Source of the DNA: Doryteuthis pealeii
Lineage: Eukaryota > Mollusca > Cephalopoda > Myopsida > Loliginidae
Length of the DNA: 64,000 nucleotides
Reading direction: 5' to 3'
Assembly (NCBI GenBank): GCA_023376005.1
Contig: CM042179.1
Location: 16,692,648 to 16,756,647 of the forward strand
How positions within the stretch are numbered: position 1 is the first letter of the stretch; every line of letters begins with the position of its first letter. Under the pieces are notes generated by a model, which saw nothing but the letters and a program-made list of their open reading frames with translations, had not been told where the DNA came from and ran no database searches. Positions 59,294 through 64,000 of the stretch are shown here, one piece after another. The translations under genes were made by a program, and so were the position numbers.

Positions 59294-62200
59294 TACTTTT
59301 TCTAAACTGAAATCTCCATTTAGCAAGATGTCAAACTAACAGCATTGATTATGATTTACAATTACAACCACTTAACTTCTTACGAGCTGAATTTTACAAC
59401 TTCAAGACATTATTTCAAAGCAGTTCCACACTCAGAAATACCAAAAACCAGGTTAATCAGATGAGAATATGCCCCAAAATTAAGGTTGTAAAGATAGTAA
59501 ATCTAAAATAGTAATGATTACGAGGAGAAAAATGAAGAGGATCACCAACACATGTGGACGAACAAATCAGAACATAATTGATATAGAGTTAATACTGAAG
59601 AATAAAGGGTTTAAAAAACTGGACTTTAATAACCTCTTTAGAATTCAAGAATACAAGTGCAAATATTATATGAGCCGCTTGAGCAAATAATTTTTTTAAA
59701 GCAGCACCATATCATTCAGGGAGAATAGCCAAGTAGCATTTTTTATTAAATTGCTATGTAGTTTACAGATGTTGTGGACTTAATCAATTATCAGTAAGAT
59801 AAACTTGGGTCAGGTGAATTGTATCATATTCTGCGTCCGAAGAAGGCTGTCAGCATCAGAAGAAGAATTACTAATTAAAAGAATTGAATAATACGAAATT
59901 TTCTTCCGGTATGGACAAATACAATTTGAATAATCTATCTACGTGGATTGAAAAAGTACTTTGCGTTCAAAATTCACAAGAAGGTCATTACCTTCCCTTA
60001 TGTCACAAAGAGTTCTGCTGACAATGGCTACTATGTGGCGTGTTCAAAGTAGTATATAACGCGAGCGTGTGAGGATACTCACTCTCTTTTCTCTTGGTGG
60101 GGGCAACCCAGCCGTGGCACACGTGTTTGGGACTTCCCGGTGCATCTCTTTTGACCAACAGAAATTGACATACATATGTGTGCTTGGTTGCTTGTCCAAT
60201 CAAAAATGTCGTTTTTCCTGCTTACCACGCCGACAATGCCTACTAAGGTCTCTAAGCATATAAGAAGTATCCCCTTGTCTGGTATTCGTGGATGGAATTC
60301 CCTCGATGTATCGTTTGCTAACCTCTCCTTTCTTCAGACCACCGTTGATGCCAGCGAATGTGTTCTTAGGTTTGAGAGCTGGAAAACTACGTTGAACCTT
60401 AGAATAGGTGGAATAACAAGTTGAGTTAGTTGTAGTGTTAAAAACATTTTTAAAATTATGTCTTGAAAATATGACATTGTGTCAATTGTGCCTTAGAAAG
60501 ACATGGATTGTCGAAAATTATCTTCAAATTGGAATAATAAAGGAAATTTCAAATTCAGCACCAGAAAGAAAAAAAATATCAATAGTGAGATGTAGCGTAA
60601 TTGTGCTGGATCTGTAAACAATATGTAACTTGTTTAAAATCTTTGCATTCATGGCATCATCGAGGACATAGAAATTCCTGTCACTTTTCTAGTTATACCT
60701 CGAGAAGGTGTGATCCAATAACGAGAAGAGTATTTTACAGTGAGTTAAAAACAAAAATATAATCTTGTGAAATGAAAATGATTTCTCAATGTTGAAATTC
60801 CTGTGGGATCAGCATTTGTTCTATTCACAATTTTAAATTTGTGACCAAGGGATTCACATTGTGACATTAAAAGACAAAAAGAAACTCAATAACTCTAAAA
60901 TGACCTTTCACAATTTGAACAATATTAAAATATTGATAGATGTAAACTTAATTTTTCAATGTGATCAGTTTGTTTAACATGTTGCAAAAGGAAAAGTGTA
61001 AATAAGGTCATAAAAAATGTAATCATAAATATATCAAATGTTTAACACCACTACAGGATTAATTGAAGTCTATATTTACTTATTTGATAAATATAGCATT
61101 TGCTTAAGTGGAATTGACAGGATCTAATTAAGTCTATACTACATTATTGATAAACTTATAGCATCTTGCTTTAAGTAGAATTGTACAGGACTTGAATTAA
61201 GTGTTCTAAATGTCTTACTTTCATGCAAACGAGGTTTAAGACACTTAAAATATAGTAAAATGCATCTAGAACTGATATTTTTTTTAAAGTCATAAACTTG
61301 TCAAAAATAGTAGATTAAATATAATTAAATTACCAAACATTATTTTAATACTTAAAATTGGACATATTTTTATGATAGATGGGGTGTGAAAAAACCTTAA
61401 AATTTATTTATCATTTTGAAATCAGAGTAAAATTGAAATAGGATCAGCTCATTTAGAAAAAAAGATTTCAGGTAACAAGTGACATTGTAAATGCAGAAGA
61501 TTGCACTTGGATACTTTTAGCAAAAAAGTAGTCTATAATAGGTTGTATTTATTAGGTTACTTTGATTCTTTAGTTTTAGTTTACATCCCTCAGCTGTGTT
61601 ACGACTGTAACGAAGATCTCTTCTGAATTAGCAACAAAAACAAAATGTTAATTTTCTACCTAACAAGATCAGGGAGAGAAATTCACTGGATTGTTGCCTG
61701 AATCATGGATTTGGTTGAACGAAAGAAAACGCATCTGTGCGCATGAGGGCTCCACGCATTTCGGAAATCTGGAGAAGAATTACAAGATAAAATAAATAAA
61801 CATCTTTTCGGCCAAATCTGTGGCCTTTGCGGCAAAAATAAAGACCATTAAAACTTGATCCAGGTTCAACCACAAGTATACAAATGCCTCGATCATTCCA
61901 TCGACTCAAGCATTTCAGGCGATAGACAGCAGGCCGAGAGGACAGGAGAAGAAGGCACTCGAACATCACACTCACCACACCAAAAACAGCAGACAATATC
62001 TTCGGTCACCTCCTTACCCTTATCCATTCCTGGACACCATGACTACCGGTCTTCCCTCTTTACCTTCTCTTACAAGGAGCATACACCATATCATCGGGAC
62101 TTTGAACTACCACGCATTTCTACCCACCATTACTACTGGGCATGAACCACACTATTCGCTAAACATCACTACCGACCTTTTGACCATCATTACTACCAGA

Positions 62201-62969
62201 TGGAAAAATTACCACCCATTCTGTTAATACCACTAGCGACATAGTTTTTTTACTTTTTCTCCTTTCCTCTAATACAATTTTATTGAACACCTTCAACAAT
62301 GTGTTGTCTTTCCTTTTTACCATACGCTTTTTCATCTTGCTGATATAAACAGCTTGCAATATGCTCACGATTGAATCAGTTTAAACAAATGTATATGGCG
62401 AAATTTATCGACTACCCATAAAGTCGCTAAGAAAGAAAACTAAAGCAAATAGTGTGAATAATTGCTAAAAATATTCTTTTCTCGCGTTAGTCATTCATGG
62501 AGGCAAAGTTCAATTTACATAGAAAACACTTATCTTTTATGCGGTTCAAATTTATCTTGTTCAGTACTTCTCGTCGCTTACTTTCTCGTTCAAGATTCTT
62601 CGATTTAGCGGCTCGCCTCATACTCAGCAGGCGTCTCAAATTGTCATTCGCATCTAGTAGGATTATCGGCTTCTCCTTCTTGCTTCTAGTGAGTTCTGAC
62701 TGCTTCTTCTTTCGAGCTATTGGGCCCCTCTGTTTTTTCCCTCTTTTTTTTTCTTTTTTGCGATTTACCGCTCATTTTGGGCTATACCATTTTCGCATAA
62801 GTGGAATCGCTCCATCCTAACGTTGTGGGAGGGAATAACTCATATTTTTCAGACATAATTATGCACGTATATTATTCTGTTTCTATATAACAACAACAAA
62901 ATCTCTGAATGAATAGATGCTTAAAAGCTGATTTCTGAATCGCAGCAAGCAAAACTATTTTTAAAAATT

Positions 62970-64000
62970 AATTCATTCAAGAGATTTTGTTTGGTTGTTA
63001 TATAGAAACGATAATATATACGTGCATGGAATATGTCTGAAAAATATGAGTTTCCCCTCCCCACAACGTTAAGGACGATTCATTATGCGAAAAATGTGGG
63101 ATATAGCCCAAAATCAGGACGAATCGCAAAAGAAAAAAAAAAGAGGGGAAAAAGAGGGGCCATAGCTCGAAAGAAGGAAGCAGTCAAGAACCCATAGGAA
63201 GCAAGGAAGGAGAGCCGATAATCCTACTAGCATGCGAAATGGCACATTTTGAGACTCTGAGTATGAGCGAGCGCTAAATCAAGAATCTTGAACGAAGAGA
63301 CGTAGCGACGAGAAGTGCTGAACCTAAGATAAATTGACCGCAAAAAAGATAAAGATGTTTCTAGTGTAAATTGAACTTGGCTCATTTGAATGACTACCGA
63401 TAAAAGAAATTATTTTAGCAATTATTCACACTATTTGCTTTAGTTTTCCTTCTTCGACTTTATGGGTAGTCGCATAACAAAGTTTCCCTACACATTTGTT
63501 TTAAACTGATCATGTGTAGGCATATTGCCAGCTTTATATCAGCAAGATGAAAGCGCTATTGGTAACAAAGAGAAAAGACAAACACAGGTTTGAAGGTTTC
63601 CAATAATTGCTTTGAGGAAAGGAAAAAAGTAAAACTATGTCGCTGTGGTATTAACAGCAATGGGTGGTAATTCCAGTCCTCGCGGTAGTCATGCATGTCA
63701 AAGTCGTAGCTGATGTTAGCGGAATATGTGGTGCGTTCATATGCAGTAGTAATTGGGTAGAAGGCGTGAGTAGCTTCAAGTCCGTAATATAATTGGGGTA
63801 TGTCGTTGTAAGAGAAAGGTTAAAGAGGGAAAGACGTGGTCAAATAGGTGTCAGAATGGGGAAGGGTTAAGGAGGTGACGAGTATGTTCTGCTGTTTTGT
63901 TTGTGGTTCGAGGTGTGATGTTCCGAGTGCCTTCTTCTCCTTGTCCTCTCGGCTGCCTGTCTGATCGCTGAAAGCTTGGTCGATTGAAGATCGCAGGACA
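62970..64000 (+). repeat. Third, direct copy of 15,570-16,563 (after fold-back point 2)
   Basis: At about 62,970 the inverted copy stops and the sequence runs forward again: ATTCATTCAAGAGATTTTG, then GTGCATGGAATATGTCTGAA and onward to CGATTGAAGATCGCAGGACA at the window end. It matches 15,570-16,563 with many single-base indels. The repeat presumably continues beyond the window. Confidence 0.9.

Larger units (their letters stand above)
40190..62970. repeat. Arm B of giant inverted duplication, interrupted by a gap
   Basis: Reverse-complement copy of arm A with frequent substitutions and single-base indels. 40,190-47,500 mirrors 33-40.1 kb. 47,542-50,806 mirrors part of the minisatellite. After the N gap, 50,907-62,970 mirrors 26,836 down to about 15,515. 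Arm B copies of exons are broken. No feature unique to arm B was found except the hairpin near 54.8 kb. Confidence 0.9.

Noticed and set aside
40190..62970. A second copy of the TP53I13-like gene or a genuine segmental duplication
   Set aside because: Exon copies are frameshifted at scattered single bases, introns and microsatellites are copied equally, and the turn-around has almost no spacer. An assembly or read artefact explains it more simply.

Overview
The window looks like a eukaryotic, invertebrate-type genome. It is AT-rich, has spliced coding exons with GTAAG/CAG borders and long introns, and carries tRNA- and 5S-derived SINEs, decayed LINE pieces, mariner-type deletion elements, MITEs and many microsatellites. 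The repeat types fit a lophotrochozoan, perhaps a mollusc, but the sequence does not prove a species.

One host gene is recognisable. On the minus strand, seven phase-compatible exons (39,169 down to 3,633) encode a DUF3105-family protein resembling p53-inducible protein 13 (TP53I13-like), with motifs such as [14 protein letters not shown] and SLEHGAAVFLYHPC. Its promoter and first exon(s) are not identified. Its introns hold nearly everything else in 1-39 kb: two mariner-derived deletion elements, four copies of a tRNA-derived SINE (one nested in a LINE), a 5S-rRNA-derived SINE, a second tRNA-SINE, two MITEs, four LINE coding remnants and several short tandem repeats.

From 27.2 to 32.8 kb lies a GC-rich minisatellite of about 31 bp per unit with several unit variants. 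It is bordered on both sides by direct copies of a tRNA-Ala(TGC)-like 3' half.

The other dominant structure is a huge near-spacerless inverted duplication. Sequence from about 15.5 to 40.1 kb is repeated backwards from about 40.2 to 62.97 kb, interrupted by a 100-N gap at 50,807-50,906 inside the second minisatellite copy. At about 62.97 kb the sequence folds back again and runs forward as a third copy of 15.57-16.56 kb to the window end. Exon copies in 39-57 kb carry indels and stops, while exons in 1-27 kb are intact. This pattern fits uncorrected fold-back (hairpin) long-read chimeras better than a biological palindrome. Annotation of 33-64 kb should be treated as low-quality duplicate sequence. 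No bacterial-type operons, CRISPR arrays or complete mobile-element genes were found.
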